From: Schlegelella_A sp036272325
Lineage (GTDB): Bacteria > Pseudomonadota > Gammaproteobacteria > Burkholderiales > Burkholderiaceae_C
Direction of reading: 5' to 3'
Assembly (NCBI GenBank): GCA_036272325.1
Contig: DATAYY010000018.1
Location: 1-64,000 of the forward strand
Length of the DNA stretch: 64,000 nucleotides
This document shows, in pieces, positions 54,297 to 63,567 of this stretch. The number at the start of each line of letters is the position of its first letter. The stretch's first letter is position 1. The notes beneath the pieces are model-generated. The model was not told where the DNA came from. It saw nothing but the letters and a program-made list of their open reading frames with translations, and did no database searches. The translations under genes were made by a program, and so were the position numbers.

Positions 54297-54864
54297 CCGC
54301 TGCCCGCTTCGTGACCTTGTGGCCAGCAGCCGCGGCCTTGACGCCGAGGCGATCACGCTTCTCGCGCGTCCATGACGCGACGGCGGCGTGCGCCTCGCGC
54401 TCGTGGCGCCCCGTCGTCTCGGCGCTCGCGGTCGGCACCGTCAGCTCGAGACGCAGCCCGTTCGGATCGAAGAAATAGATCGACTCGATGATGTCGTGGT
54501 CGGTGATGCCGAGCACCTCGACGCCGGCCGCCTCGAGGCGCGCCTTGGCGGCGCGCAGCGCCGCGAGCGAATCGACCCGCAACGCGATGTGGTTGACCCA
54601 CGCCGGCGTGTTCGGCGACGGCGCCGCGGCGACGTCGTCGCCGAGGTCGAAGAACGCGAGGTGCGAGCCGTCGGCCATGCGAAAGAAGACGTGCACGTAC
54701 GGACAGTGCTCGCCGGTGCTCGGCACGGAGTCGGCGCGGATGACGTGGACGAGCGGCAGGCCGAGGAGGTCTTCGTAGAACGCGCGCGTCTCCTCGCAGT
54801 CGCGGCACCGCCAGGCGAAGTGGTGCAGGCCGCGGACGGGAACGAAGCTGGTGTGATCGGGCAT
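54289..54864 (-). CDS. VOC family dioxygenase/glyoxalase-like protein
   Basis: Vicinal-oxygen-chelate enzyme, 191 aa from ATG 54864; an in-frame TTG at 54903 is possible but lies too close to the -10. Candidate metal ligands are in GLHHFAWRCRD (His), AWVNHIALRVDS (His) and NGLRLELTVPT (Glu), the 2-His-1-Glu set of extradiol dioxygenases and glyoxalases. DEDLLGLPLVHV-like segments are present. A TAGATT -10 (54911-54906) serves it. It is the first gene of the minus-strand cluster and overlaps the hydrolase start. With a flavin monooxygenase downstream, ring cleavage is a good hypothesis. Confidence 0.83.
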   Translation of the reverse strand: MPDHTSFVPVRGLHHFAWRCRDCEETRAFYEDLLGLPLVHVIRADSVPSTGEHCPYVHVFFRMADGSHLAFFDLGDDVAAAPSPNTPAWVNHIALRVDSLAALRAAKARLEAAGVEVLGITDHDIIESIYFFDPNGLRLELTVPTASAETTGRHEREAHAAVASWTREKRDRLGVKAAAAGHKVTKRAADG

Positions 54865-54905
54865 CGTCTCGGCACGCGCCGAACCATGGCAGAGCGCCGG
54901 CAACG

Positions 54906-54937
54906 AATCTACTCCTCCCCGCGGCTACGATGCGCGC
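54906..54937. promoter_or_regulatory. Divergent promoters of the VOC cluster and the aminotransferase
   Basis: Minus strand TAGATT (54911-54906) faces the four-gene cluster. Plus strand TACGAT (54926-54931) ends 6 nt before ATG 54938 of the aminotransferase with GCGCGC between, so that mRNA would be leaderless. The two -10 elements are only about 15 nt apart, so they may exclude each other. Confidence 0.45.
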
Positions 54938-56128
54938 ATGCCATCGCCCCGCATCCCCGGCCTCCGCCTCCTCCATTCCCCAGGGCCGACGCACGTGCCC
55001 GACGAAGTCGTGCACGCGATGTCGCGCCAGCCGACCGATCTCGCCGACCCGCGCCTCGCGGACCTCGTCGCCGCGTGCGAGTCGGGCATGAAGAGCCTGC
55101 TCGGCAGCAACACTGCCGAGGTCTTCTTCTACGCCGCCAACGGCCACGGCGGCTGGGAAGCGGTGATCTCGAACCTGGTTGCGCCCGGCGCTCAAGTCCT
55201 CGTTCCGGGCACCGGCCATTTCTCCGACAACTGGGCCGAGCAGGTCGAAGCGTTCGGCGGCGTCGCGCTGCGGACGCCGTACCGAGACGGCCATCCGATC
55301 GATCCGGCTGCCGTCGAGGCGGCGCTCCGCGACGACCGTTCGCACCGGATCGGCGCCGTCTTCGTCGTCCACACCGACACCGCGAGCGGAACGACCTGTG
55401 ATCTCGCCGCGATCCGCGGCGCGATCGATGCGGCGCGCCATCCGGCGCTTCTCGTCGTCGACGTCGTCGCCTCGCTCGCGGCAGCGCCGTTCGCGATGGA
55501 TGCGGTCGGCGCCGACGTCGCGATCGGCGCCTCCCAGAAAGGCCTGATGGTCCAGCCCGGGCTCGCCTTCGTCGCCGCCAACGCGCGTGCCCTCGAAGCC
55601 GCTGAGCACAATCCGGTGCCGCGCTTCTACTGGGACTGGCAGCGGCGGCGAAGCAACCTCTCGTACCGCAAGTTCTGCGGCACGCCGCCGCTGGCGCACA
55701 TCGCTGGCCTCGAGGCCGCGCTCGGCCTGATCGCCGCCGAAGGGCTCGCCAACGTCCACGCCCGCCACGCCCGCCTCGCACACGCAGTCCATGCCGCGGT
55801 GACGCGCTGGTCCGAAGGCGGCGCGCTCGCGCTCTTCACCAAGGTGCCCGAGGCGCGTTCGGTCTCGGTGACCGCGATCGAGGCCGGCCCCGGCATCGAC
55901 CCCGAGGCGTTGCGAACGCTGACGCGCGAGCGCTTCCAGGTCGCGATCGCCGGCGGCCTCGGCCCGCTGCACGGGCGCGTCTTTCGGATCGGGCATCTCG
56001 GCGACGTCAACGAGGCGATGATCCTCGGCTGCCTCGCAGGCGTCGAGGCCGGCCTGAAGGTGATGGGAGTCGCCTGCGGCAGCGGCGTCGATGCCGCGGT
56101 CACGGCGCTCATCGAGAGCGCCCGCTGA
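54938..56128 (+). CDS. Alanine/serine-glyoxylate aminotransferase family protein (PLP)
   Basis: Class V PLP aminotransferase, 396 aa. Opening LLHSPGPTHVPDEVVHAMSR is typical. The cofactor contacts are YAANGHGGWEAVISN, VVHTDTASGTTCDLAAI and the aspartate in LVVDVVASLA. The Schiff-base lysine is Lys201 in GASQKGLMVQPG. FRIGHLGDVNEAMILGCLAG near the C-terminus matches AGXT/serine-pyruvate homologs. It could convert glyoxylate, the product of glycolate oxidase at 1-3137, to glycine (inference). The mRNA may be leaderless. It is divergent from the VOC cluster and its stop abuts the beta-propeller stop. Confidence 0.88.
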   Translation: MPSPRIPGLRLLHSPGPTHVPDEVVHAMSRQPTDLADPRLADLVAACESGMKSLLGSNTAEVFFYAANGHGGWEAVISNLVAPGAQVLVPGTGHFSDNWAEQVEAFGGVALRTPYRDGHPIDPAAVEAALRDDRSHRIGAVFVVHTDTASGTTCDLAAIRGAIDAARHPALLVVDVVASLAAAPFAMDAVGADVAIGASQKGLMVQPGLAFVAANARALEAAEHNPVPRFYWDWQRRRSNLSYRKFCGTPPLAHIAGLEAALGLIAAEGLANVHARHARLAHAVHAAVTRWSEGGALALFTKVPEARSVSVTAIEAGPGIDPEALRTLTRERFQVAIAGGLGPLHGRVFRIGHLGDVNEAMILGCLAGVEAGLKVMGVACGSGVDAAVTALIESAR

Positions 56129-57319
56129 TCAGCGCATGTTGCCGGTATGGCCGAGCGAGTAGCGGCCGGGCTGCGGCCAGACGGTGAGACCGTGCGGCTC
56201 CTTGCCGACCGGGATGATCCTGACCGCGCCGGTCGTCGTGTCGAAGACGTAGACGACGTTGTCGTAGCGGCCCGAGAGCCAGAGCTGCTTGCCGTCGGCG
56301 CTGACGTTGCCCATGTCGGGGCTGCCGCCGCCGGGGATCGGCCAGGTCGCGTCGACCTTCCTGGTCGCGAAGTCGAGCACCGAGACGCTGCCCATACCGT
56401 GCTCGGCGCCGTGGATCTTGTTCGAGCCGCGGTTGGCGACGTAGAGCTTGGTGCCGTCGCGGCTCGGATAGAGGCCGTGCGTGCCCTTGCCGGTGGCGAC
56501 GAAGCCGATCTCCTTGAAGCTCGCGCCGTCGACGACGAAGACGCCGTCGGCCATCATGTCGGCGACGTAGAAGGTCGTGCCGTCGGGAGAGACGCGGATG
56601 TCCTGCGGCATCTTCCCCTGCGACAGCTTCAGGTAGCCGAGCACCTTGCGCTCGACGAGGTCGATCTTCGCGAGCATGCCGTCGAACTCGCAGGTGAAGA
56701 TCGCGTAGCGGCCGTCGATCGAGAAGTCGGCGTGGTTGATTCCCTTGCACTCGGGCGTCGGCAGCGACGACTTCAACGCCATCGTGTGCGGGTCGCGGAA
56801 GTCGAGCCGCTTGAACGCTTCGGCGACGACGATCGCCTCCTTGCCGTCGGGAGTGAAGTACATGTTGTAAGGGTCGTCGACGGCGATCGGCTTGCCGGGC
56901 TTGCCGGTCAGCGGATCGATCGGCGTCAGGCTGCCCTTGGCAGTGTTCTCGGCGTTGTTGGCGACCCAGAGCGTCTTCAGGTCCCACGACGGCACGACGT
57001 GCTGCGGATTGAGGCCGACGCGGAAGCGATCGACGACCTTGAGCGTCGCCGGGTCGATGACATAGACGTCGTTCGACTGCAGGTTGGGGACGTAGACGCG
57101 CGCCAGCGCGCCGCGCACGGCGTCGCTCAGCTTGTTCGCGCCGGCATCGCCGTAGAGGTTCGAGCGGTCAGTCACCGGCGGCATGCCGGCGACCGTCGCG
57201 ACCGGCGCCGAGGCGGCCGCGCGCGGTAGCTGCTGCGCGCCGGCGGCCGCCGCGACGAGCCCGATGCCGGCGGCGATGCAGGCGTTGCGGCGAGTGAAAG
57301 GGGTCGGAATCCGGGTCAA
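56129..57319 (-). CDS. Exported YncE-like beta-propeller protein, TTG start
   Basis: Periplasmic seven-bladed propeller-type protein, about 396 aa. I set the start at TTG 57319, which has GGAG 8 nt upstream; no ATG exists near, and further upstream the frame enters creatininase sequence. The signal is RNACIAAGIGLVAAAAGAQQ. Repeats such as ARVYVPNLQSNDVYVIDPAT, YNMYFTPDGKEAIVVAEAFK, QDIRVSPDGTTFYVADMMAD and GLYPSRDGTKLYVANRGSNK are typical YncE/nitrous-oxide-reductase-like blades. No metal-binding CxxCH or heme site is visible. It follows the creatininase gene by 61 nt. Function unknown, perhaps ligand binding. Confidence 0.8.
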   Translation of the reverse strand: MTRIPTPFTRRNACIAAGIGLVAAAAGAQQLPRAAASAPVATVAGMPPVTDRSNLYGDAGANKLSDAVRGALARVYVPNLQSNDVYVIDPATLKVVDRFRVGLNPQHVVPSWDLKTLWVANNAENTAKGSLTPIDPLTGKPGKPIAVDDPYNMYFTPDGKEAIVVAEAFKRLDFRDPHTMALKSSLPTPECKGINHADFSIDGRYAIFTCEFDGMLAKIDLVERKVLGYLKLSQGKMPQDIRVSPDGTTFYVADMMADGVFVVDGASFKEIGFVATGKGTHGLYPSRDGTKLYVANRGSNKIHGAEHGMGSVSVLDFATRKVDATWPIPGGGSPDMGNVSADGKQLWLSGRYDNVVYVFDTTTGAVRIIPVGKEPHGLTVWPQPGRYSLGHTGNMR

Positions 57320-57380
57320 GAGGAAGGCTCCATGAAGGTCGGCGCCGATCGACGCGGCGCACGCGATGTGGACGACGCGC

Positions 57381-58193
57381 TCAGCGCCGCGCCACCTCGC
57401 GCTGGATCGCATCGCGCGTGCGGGCGACGATGAGGTCGAGGCCGGCACGACCGGCGGCAACGCTCGCCCGCCGCGGATCGCCGGAGACGCCTTCGGCGGC
57501 GCCGAGCGCGCTGCCGTCGTGCAGGCGTTCGCTGCGGACGAGCTGCGCGTCGACGGCCAGCGCGAGCGAAGTGTCGGCGGCGCCGGCGTGCTTGCCGATC
57601 TCGGCATCGCTCAAGCCTTGCTTGCGCAGCAGCTCGGCAAAGCCGCGGTCGGCGGCGAGGTAGTACTCCTCGATCGCATGGACACGCACCGGCGTCGCGG
57701 CCCACTCGCGGTCGAGTCTTGCCGCGACCCTGGCGAGGCTCTTCTGGTAGCCGCCATGGTCGCCGATCAGGACGATGTCGCGAAAGCCGTGCTGGCGAAA
57801 GCTCCGCGCCGCGCCCTCAAGCGTCGCCTCGAACGCCGCATCCGGAATGCTGATCGTGCCGGCGAAGCGCATGTGCCCTGAAGGCGGCGTGATGCTGCCC
57901 TCCGGGACGTAGGCGATCACCGGCGCGACGATCGCGTTGCCGAGGCTCGCCGCGATGCGACCGGCAAGCGCTCGGGCGCGCGCGTTGTGCTTGCCGAGGA
58001 CGATCTGCGGGCCGCTCTGCTCGGTGCCACCGACGGGGACGATCACCGTCGTCTTGCCGACGGCGAGGGCGTCGCGCACCTCGGTCCACGTCAGCTCTTC
58101 GAGAAAGACGCTCTTCGCGGGCTCGGCGGCGGTGGCGTGACAGCTGCCGACGGCGAGCAGCGCGGCGGCGAGGCAACAGCGGAGTGCGAACAT
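57381..58193 (-). CDS. Exported creatininase-family protein
   Basis: Amidohydrolase of the creatininase fold, 270 aa, with a signal peptide (FALRCCLAAALLAVGSCHATA), which is unusual since classical creatininases are cytosolic. Core motifs are VIVPVGGTEQSGPQIVLGKH and GSITPPSGHMRFAGTISIPD, then IVLIGDHGGYQKSL. Where creatininases have EQHGPH, this protein has EQSGPQ, so two histidine positions are changed, while LGKHN supplies other possible ligands. Metal content and substrate are therefore uncertain. TAAGAT (58205-58200) stands 6 nt before the ATG with no Shine-Dalgarno, another candidate leaderless gene. A YncE-like exported protein follows. Confidence 0.8.
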   Translation of the reverse strand: MFALRCCLAAALLAVGSCHATAAEPAKSVFLEELTWTEVRDALAVGKTTVIVPVGGTEQSGPQIVLGKHNARARALAGRIAASLGNAIVAPVIAYVPEGSITPPSGHMRFAGTISIPDAAFEATLEGAARSFRQHGFRDIVLIGDHGGYQKSLARVAARLDREWAATPVRVHAIEEYYLAADRGFAELLRKQGLSDAEIGKHAGAADTSLALAVDAQLVRSERLHDGSALGAAEGVSGDPRRASVAAGRAGLDLIVARTRDAIQREVARR

Positions 58194-58205
58194 GGCGCGA
58201 TCTTA
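58194..58205 (-). promoter_or_regulatory. Candidate leaderless promoter for the creatininase-family gene
   Basis: Minus strand TAAGAT (58205-58200), then CGCGCC, then ATG. TTGGCG further upstream might be a -35 but with a 14-nt spacer, which is short. No ribosome-binding site is present. Confidence 0.45.
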
Positions 58206-58245
58206 GCGAGCACGCGTCCCGCCAACCGGGTTCGCGGCCCCGGGG

Positions 58246-59772
<1,527 letters not shown>

Positions 59773-59796
59773 CGTCGTCTCCTCGGCAGCCGATGC

Positions 59797-59804
59797 AAGA
59801 ATAG
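59797..59804. promoter_or_regulatory. Overlapping divergent -10 elements of glpK and glpD
   Basis: Plus strand AAGAAT (59797-59802) is 7 nt before the glpD ATG. Minus strand TATTCT (59804-59799) is about 27 nt before the glpK ATG. The two hexamers share four bases, so RNA polymerase could serve only one side at a time. Confidence 0.35.
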
Positions 59805-59809
59805 TCGCG

Positions 59810-61408
59810 ATGCCGACCACCGCAGACGACCGGATCCCAACCGCCGCCCGCCGCGAGGTCGACGTCCTCGTCGTCGGCGGCGGTATCAACGGCGCCGGCA
59901 TCGCGCGCGACCTCGCCGGCCGCGGCGCGCGGGTGCTGCTATGCGAGAAGGACGACCTCGCCGCGCACACCTCGTCGGCGTCGACGAAGCTCATCCACGG
60001 CGGCTTGCGCTATCTCGAGTACTACGAGTTCGCGCTGGTGAAGAAGGCGCTCGCCGAGCGCGAGGTGCTGCTGAAGGGCGCGCCGCACATCATGTCGCCG
60101 CTGCGCTTCGTGATGCCGCACGACCCGTCGATGCGACCGGTGTGGATGATCCGGATCGGCCTCTTCCTCTACGACCATCTCGCCCGCCGCGAGGTGCTGC
60201 CCGGATCGCGCGTAGTCGACCTGCACGCGCACGCCGCCGGCGGCCCGCTGAAGCCCGAGTTCACCAAGGGCTTCGTCTACTCCGATGGCTGGGTCGACGA
60301 TGCGCGCCTGGTGACGCTGTGCGCCGTCGACGCCGCCGAGCACGGCGCGACGGTCCTCACCCGCACCGCGTGCGTCGACGCCGTGCGCGGCCCCGACCAC
60401 TGGCAGGTACGGCTGGAGTCGGCGCGCGGCGGCACGCTGCAGGTCGCTGCGCGCAGCCTCGTCAACGCCACCGGGCCGTGGGCGGCCGAGTTCCTGATGG
60501 CGCACGCGCACGCCGCCGATCGCGTCCACCTTCGCCTCGTCAAGGGCAGCCACATCGTCGTGCCCAGGATTTTCGAGCACGACCACGCGTACATTTTCCA
60601 GAACGCCGATGGCCGCATCATCTTCGCGATCCCTTACGAAGGTGCGTTCACGCTGATCGGGACGACCGACGTCGAGCACCACGGCGCGATCGGCGACGCC
60701 CACGCCGACGCCGGCGAGATCGAGTACCTCTGCATTCAGGCGAGCCGCTATTTCGCGCGTGTGATCACGCCGGCGCAGGTCGTCTGGACCTACAGCGGCG
60801 TGCGGCCGCTGCTCGACGACGAGTCTGGCAATCCGGCCGCGGTGACGCGCGACTATCGGCTCGAGCTCGACCGCGACGGCGGCGCACCGCTGCTCTCGGT
60901 CTGGGGCGGAAAGCTGACAACCTTTCGCAAGCTCGCCGAGGAAACCGCCGAGCTGCTCGCTCCCGCCCTCCCTGGAGTCGAGTTGCGCGGGCCGTGGACG
61001 GCGTCGGCGCCGCTGCCCGGCGGTGACCTGGGCCGGTTCCTCGGTGACGACGCGCCGCCGCCGGCTGCGGTCGCCGCAATCTTCGCGCGGTTCGTCGACG
61101 CGTTGCGCGAGCGCCATCCGCAGATCGAGTCGGCGCTCGTGCATCGCCTCGCTCGCTGCTACGGAACGCGTGCGGTGGCGCTGCTCGCGCGAGGGCTCGG
61201 CACCGAGATCGCTCCCGGCGTCTTCGCCGGCGAGCTCGCCCACCTGCGTGTGCACGAGTGGGCGCGCACCGGCGACGACGTGCTCTGGCGCCGGACCAAG
61301 CTCGGCCTTCACCTCGACGCTGCCGGCCGCGCCGCGGTCGACGCCTGGATGGCGGTGCAAGGCGAAGACGAGCGTGCGTTCGATGCCGAGGACGTCAGGC
61401 TCGGCTAG
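59810..61408 (+). CDS. glpD: Glycerol-3-phosphate dehydrogenase (FAD), GlpD type
   Basis: Aerobic, membrane-associated oxidation of glycerol-3-phosphate to dihydroxyacetone phosphate, electrons to quinone; 532 aa. The FAD motif is VDVLVVGGGINGAGIARDLA near residue 15, followed by LLCEKDDLAAHTSSASTKLI and IHGGLRYLEYYEFALVKKAL, the conserved family signature. LVKGSHIVVPRIF, IFAIPYEGAFTLIGTTDVEH and WTYSGVRPLLDD match active-site segments. The ATG at 59810 has no Shine-Dalgarno, and the upstream AAGAAT would give a near-leaderless transcript. Functionally paired with glpK on the opposite strand. Confidence 0.94.
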   Translation: MPTTADDRIPTAARREVDVLVVGGGINGAGIARDLAGRGARVLLCEKDDLAAHTSSASTKLIHGGLRYLEYYEFALVKKALAEREVLLKGAPHIMSPLRFVMPHDPSMRPVWMIRIGLFLYDHLARREVLPGSRVVDLHAHAAGGPLKPEFTKGFVYSDGWVDDARLVTLCAVDAAEHGATVLTRTACVDAVRGPDHWQVRLESARGGTLQVAARSLVNATGPWAAEFLMAHAHAADRVHLRLVKGSHIVVPRIFEHDHAYIFQNADGRIIFAIPYEGAFTLIGTTDVEHHGAIGDAHADAGEIEYLCIQASRYFARVITPAQVVWTYSGVRPLLDDESGNPAAVTRDYRLELDRDGGAPLLSVWGGKLTTFRKLAEETAELLAPALPGVELRGPWTASAPLPGGDLGRFLGDDAPPPAAVAAIFARFVDALRERHPQIESALVHRLARCYGTRAVALLARGLGTEIAPGVFAGELAHLRVHEWARTGDDVLWRRTKLGLHLDAAGRAAVDAWMAVQGEDERAFDAEDVRLG

Positions 61409-61414
61409 AGCCGC

Positions 61415-61924
61415 TCAGCGAACGAGCGGCGCGTCGGGCAGCTCGTTGACGTCGCGGTCGCCCGGCTGCGCGGCGAAGTAGCGCACGAGCAGCGCATCGA
61501 CAGCATCGACGGCGCGCAGCAGCCCGCCCTCGTAGTCGCTGCCCTGGAATGCGCTCTTCATTGACTCGGCGATCTGCGCCCATTCGGCCGCCGGGACGTG
61601 CCGGTTCAGGCCGCGGTCGGCCACGATCTCGATCGCGTGCTCGGCGAGCAGGAGGTAGATCAGGACGCCGTTGTTCCGCTCGGTGTCCCAGATGCCGAGC
61701 TTGCCGAACATCGCGATCGCGCGATCGCGCGGCTTCGCCTTGCGGCGCAGGTAGCTGAGCGGGAGGCCCGCTTCGACGACGACGCGGATCTCGCCGCTGT
61801 GGCGCTTCTCGCTCGCGCCGACGCGGGCCTCGATGCGCGCAAGCGCTTCCTTCGTCAGCGTCCGTCGGGCATCGCTCTCGTCGAGCATGCGGTGCTTGAG
61901 GAGGCGAAAGGTCCAGTGCGCCAT
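61415..61924 (-). CDS. TPM domain protein, short form
   Basis: A 169-aa protein of the TPM/DUF477 type related to YgcG. After MAHWTFRLLKHRMLDESDAR it has a helix with ALARIEARVGASEKRHSGEI, then strands RVVVEAGLPLSYL and NNGVLIYLLLAEHAIEIVAD. IWDTERNNGVLIYLLL is the typical TPM core. There is no signal peptide or clear TM helix in this short form. The ATG at 61924 shares one base with the stop of the upstream TPM gene (TGATG), so the pair is coupled. Role unknown; TPM domains are found near LemA genes and at the cell envelope. Confidence 0.8.
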   Translation of the reverse strand: MAHWTFRLLKHRMLDESDARRTLTKEALARIEARVGASEKRHSGEIRVVVEAGLPLSYLRRKAKPRDRAIAMFGKLGIWDTERNNGVLIYLLLAEHAIEIVADRGLNRHVPAAEWAQIAESMKSAFQGSDYEGGLLRAVDAVDALLVRYFAAQPGDRDVNELPDAPLVR

Positions 61925-62841
61925 CACCACCGCCCCGAGGCGCCGCCGCCGTCGAAACTGCCGCCGCCGCCCGAGCTGAAGCCGCCGCCACCGCCGCCGA
62001 ATCCGCCGCCGCCACCGCCGAAGCCTCCCGGCCCGCCGCCCCAGATCACCGGGCCGCCGAAGCCGCCGCCGCGCCCGCCCATGCCCATGATGCCGACGAG
62101 AAAGAGCGCGACCACGCCGGCACCGACTCCGAGCAGCAGGCTCGCCGTCAGCCACCAGCCGAGCGCGCCGACGGCAGCGCCGGTCGCGACCGCGCCGACC
62201 TTCCTGCCCATGACGCTGCCGAGCAGGCGGCCGATGATCGGCACGCCGACGAAGAGGAAGATCGCGAGGTCCTGCAGGCTGAATCCGCGTTGCGCCGACG
62301 GCCGCGCACGCGCGCTTGGCTGCGCCGACGGCGGCGGCAGCTGCTCGCCGGCGATGAGCCCTGCGATGCGGTCGACCGCCGTGTTCAGGCCGCCGGCGAA
62401 GTCGCCGGCGCGAAACGCCGGCTTGATCTGCTCGTTGATGATGCGGCCGGCGATGACGTCGGGGATCGCGCCCTCGAGCGTCGCCGCGACCTGGATGTTG
62501 ACGTCGCGGTCGTTCTTGGCGACCGTGAGCAGGAGCCCGTCGCCGACCCCCTTGCGGCCGATCTTCCACGTCGAGGCGACACGCTGCGCGAACGAGGCGA
62601 TGTCCTCGGGGCGCGCGGTCGGCACGATGAGGATGACGATCTGGGCGCCGTTCTTGGCTTCGATCGCCGCCAGCTTGTTGCTGAGCGCGCTCGCCTGCGC
62701 GCTCGTCAACGTCGCCGTCTGGTCGATCACGCGGCCGGTCAGGACCGGCACCGGAACGACGTCTTCGGCACGGGCGACGCCGAGGGCGAGCGCGGCGACG
62801 AAGGCCGCGGCGGCGAGAAGCGCGCGCATCGCGATGCCCAT
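61924..62841 (-). CDS. TPM domain-containing protein, YgcG family, glycine-rich C-terminus
   Basis: Secreted/membrane protein, 305 aa. A signal peptide (MRALLAAAAFVAALALGVARA) precedes the TPM domain: TGRVIDQTATLTSAQASALS, GAQIVILIVPTARPEDIASF, and WKIGRKGVGDGLLLTVAKND. Two TM helices near residues 205-260 follow, and then a tail of about 40 residues almost entirely Gly, Ser and Phe. The start could be ATG 62841 or 62829. It lies 17 nt after lemA and shares one base with the next TPM gene. LemA-YgcG-TPM clusters are common, but their function is not settled. Confidence 0.87.
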   Translation of the reverse strand: MGIAMRALLAAAAFVAALALGVARAEDVVPVPVLTGRVIDQTATLTSAQASALSNKLAAIEAKNGAQIVILIVPTARPEDIASFAQRVASTWKIGRKGVGDGLLLTVAKNDRDVNIQVAATLEGAIPDVIAGRIINEQIKPAFRAGDFAGGLNTAVDRIAGLIAGEQLPPPSAQPSARARPSAQRGFSLQDLAIFLFVGVPIIGRLLGSVMGRKVGAVATGAAVGALGWWLTASLLLGVGAGVVALFLVGIMGMGGRGGGFGGPVIWGGGPGGFGGGGGGFGGGGGGFSSGGGGSFDGGGASGRW

Positions 62842-62858
62842 TAGCGCCGGGTCCGAGG

Positions 62859-63488
62859 TCAGCGCGACGCGGGCTTCTCGAAGCTCACCGGCGGTGGCAC
62901 CGAGATCTGCGCCTCATTCGCCACCGTGAAGCCCGGCTTGGTCTTGTAGCCGAAGATCATCGCCGTGAAATTGCTCGGCACGCTGCGCACCTTGGTGTTG
63001 TACTGCTGAACGGCGGCGATGTACTTGTTGCGGGCGACGGTGATCCGGTTCTCCGTCCCTTCGAGCTGGACGCGCAGGTCCTGGAAGGCGGAGTTCGCCT
63101 GCAGGGTCGGATAGTTCTCCGAGACGGCGATCAGCCGGCTGAGCGCGCTGCTCAGCTCGCCCTGCGCCTGCTGGAACTTGTTGAATGCGACCGGGTCGTT
63201 GACGAGCTCCGGGGTCGCCTGGATCGACGTCGCCTTGGCGCGCGCCTCGATCACCTTGGTGAGCGTCTCCTGCTCGAAGTTGGCCTGGCCCTTGACCGTC
63301 GCGACAATGTTCGGAATCAGGTCGGCGCGGCGCTGGTACTGCGCCAGCACCTCGGCCCACGCGGCGGTGACCTGCTCGTCGAGGCTTTGGAATTCGTTGT
63401 AGCCGCAGCCCGGCAAGCCGACGATCGCAGCGAGGGCGAACGCGGCGACACAGAGCCGCCGCAGCGCCGGCAATAGAGAACGAGGCAT
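62859..63488 (-). CDS. lemA: LemA family protein
   Basis: Membrane-anchored protein, 209 aa. The N-terminal segment LCVAAFALAAIVGLPGCGYN has a lipobox-like LPGC, so it may be a lipoprotein. The LemA domain follows: NEFQSLDEQVTAAWAEVLAQ, YQRRADLIPNIVATVKGQAN, FEQETLTKVIEARAKATSIQ, then LQANSAFQDLRVQLEGTENR, ending PGFTVANEAQISVPPPVSFE. GGAGGAA lies before the ATG, and a TAGGAT hexamer is at 63519-63514. First gene of the lemA-TPM-TPM operon. Function unknown; conserved as a cytoplasmic-membrane protein with helical periplasmic part. Confidence 0.92.
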   Translation of the reverse strand: MPRSLLPALRRLCVAAFALAAIVGLPGCGYNEFQSLDEQVTAAWAEVLAQYQRRADLIPNIVATVKGQANFEQETLTKVIEARAKATSIQATPELVNDPVAFNKFQQAQGELSSALSRLIAVSENYPTLQANSAFQDLRVQLEGTENRITVARNKYIAAVQQYNTKVRSVPSNFTAMIFGYKTKPGFTVANEAQISVPPPVSFEKPASR

Positions 63489-63555
63489 CGGATTCCTCCC
63501 TGGAAGCTCGTCTATCCTAGCGCGGACGGCGTCGCGCGCACGCTCGCAGCGGCGC

Positions 63556-63567
63556 TATCCTCGAACC
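63556..63567 (+). promoter_or_regulatory. Candidate leaderless promoter for the N-formylglutamate amidohydrolase gene
   Basis: TATCCT (63556-63561), then CGAACC, then ATG 63568. No ribosome-binding site is present. A second TATCCT sits at 63513-63518 on the plus strand, overlapping the lemA TAGGAT on the other strand by one base offset. Confidence 0.45.
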
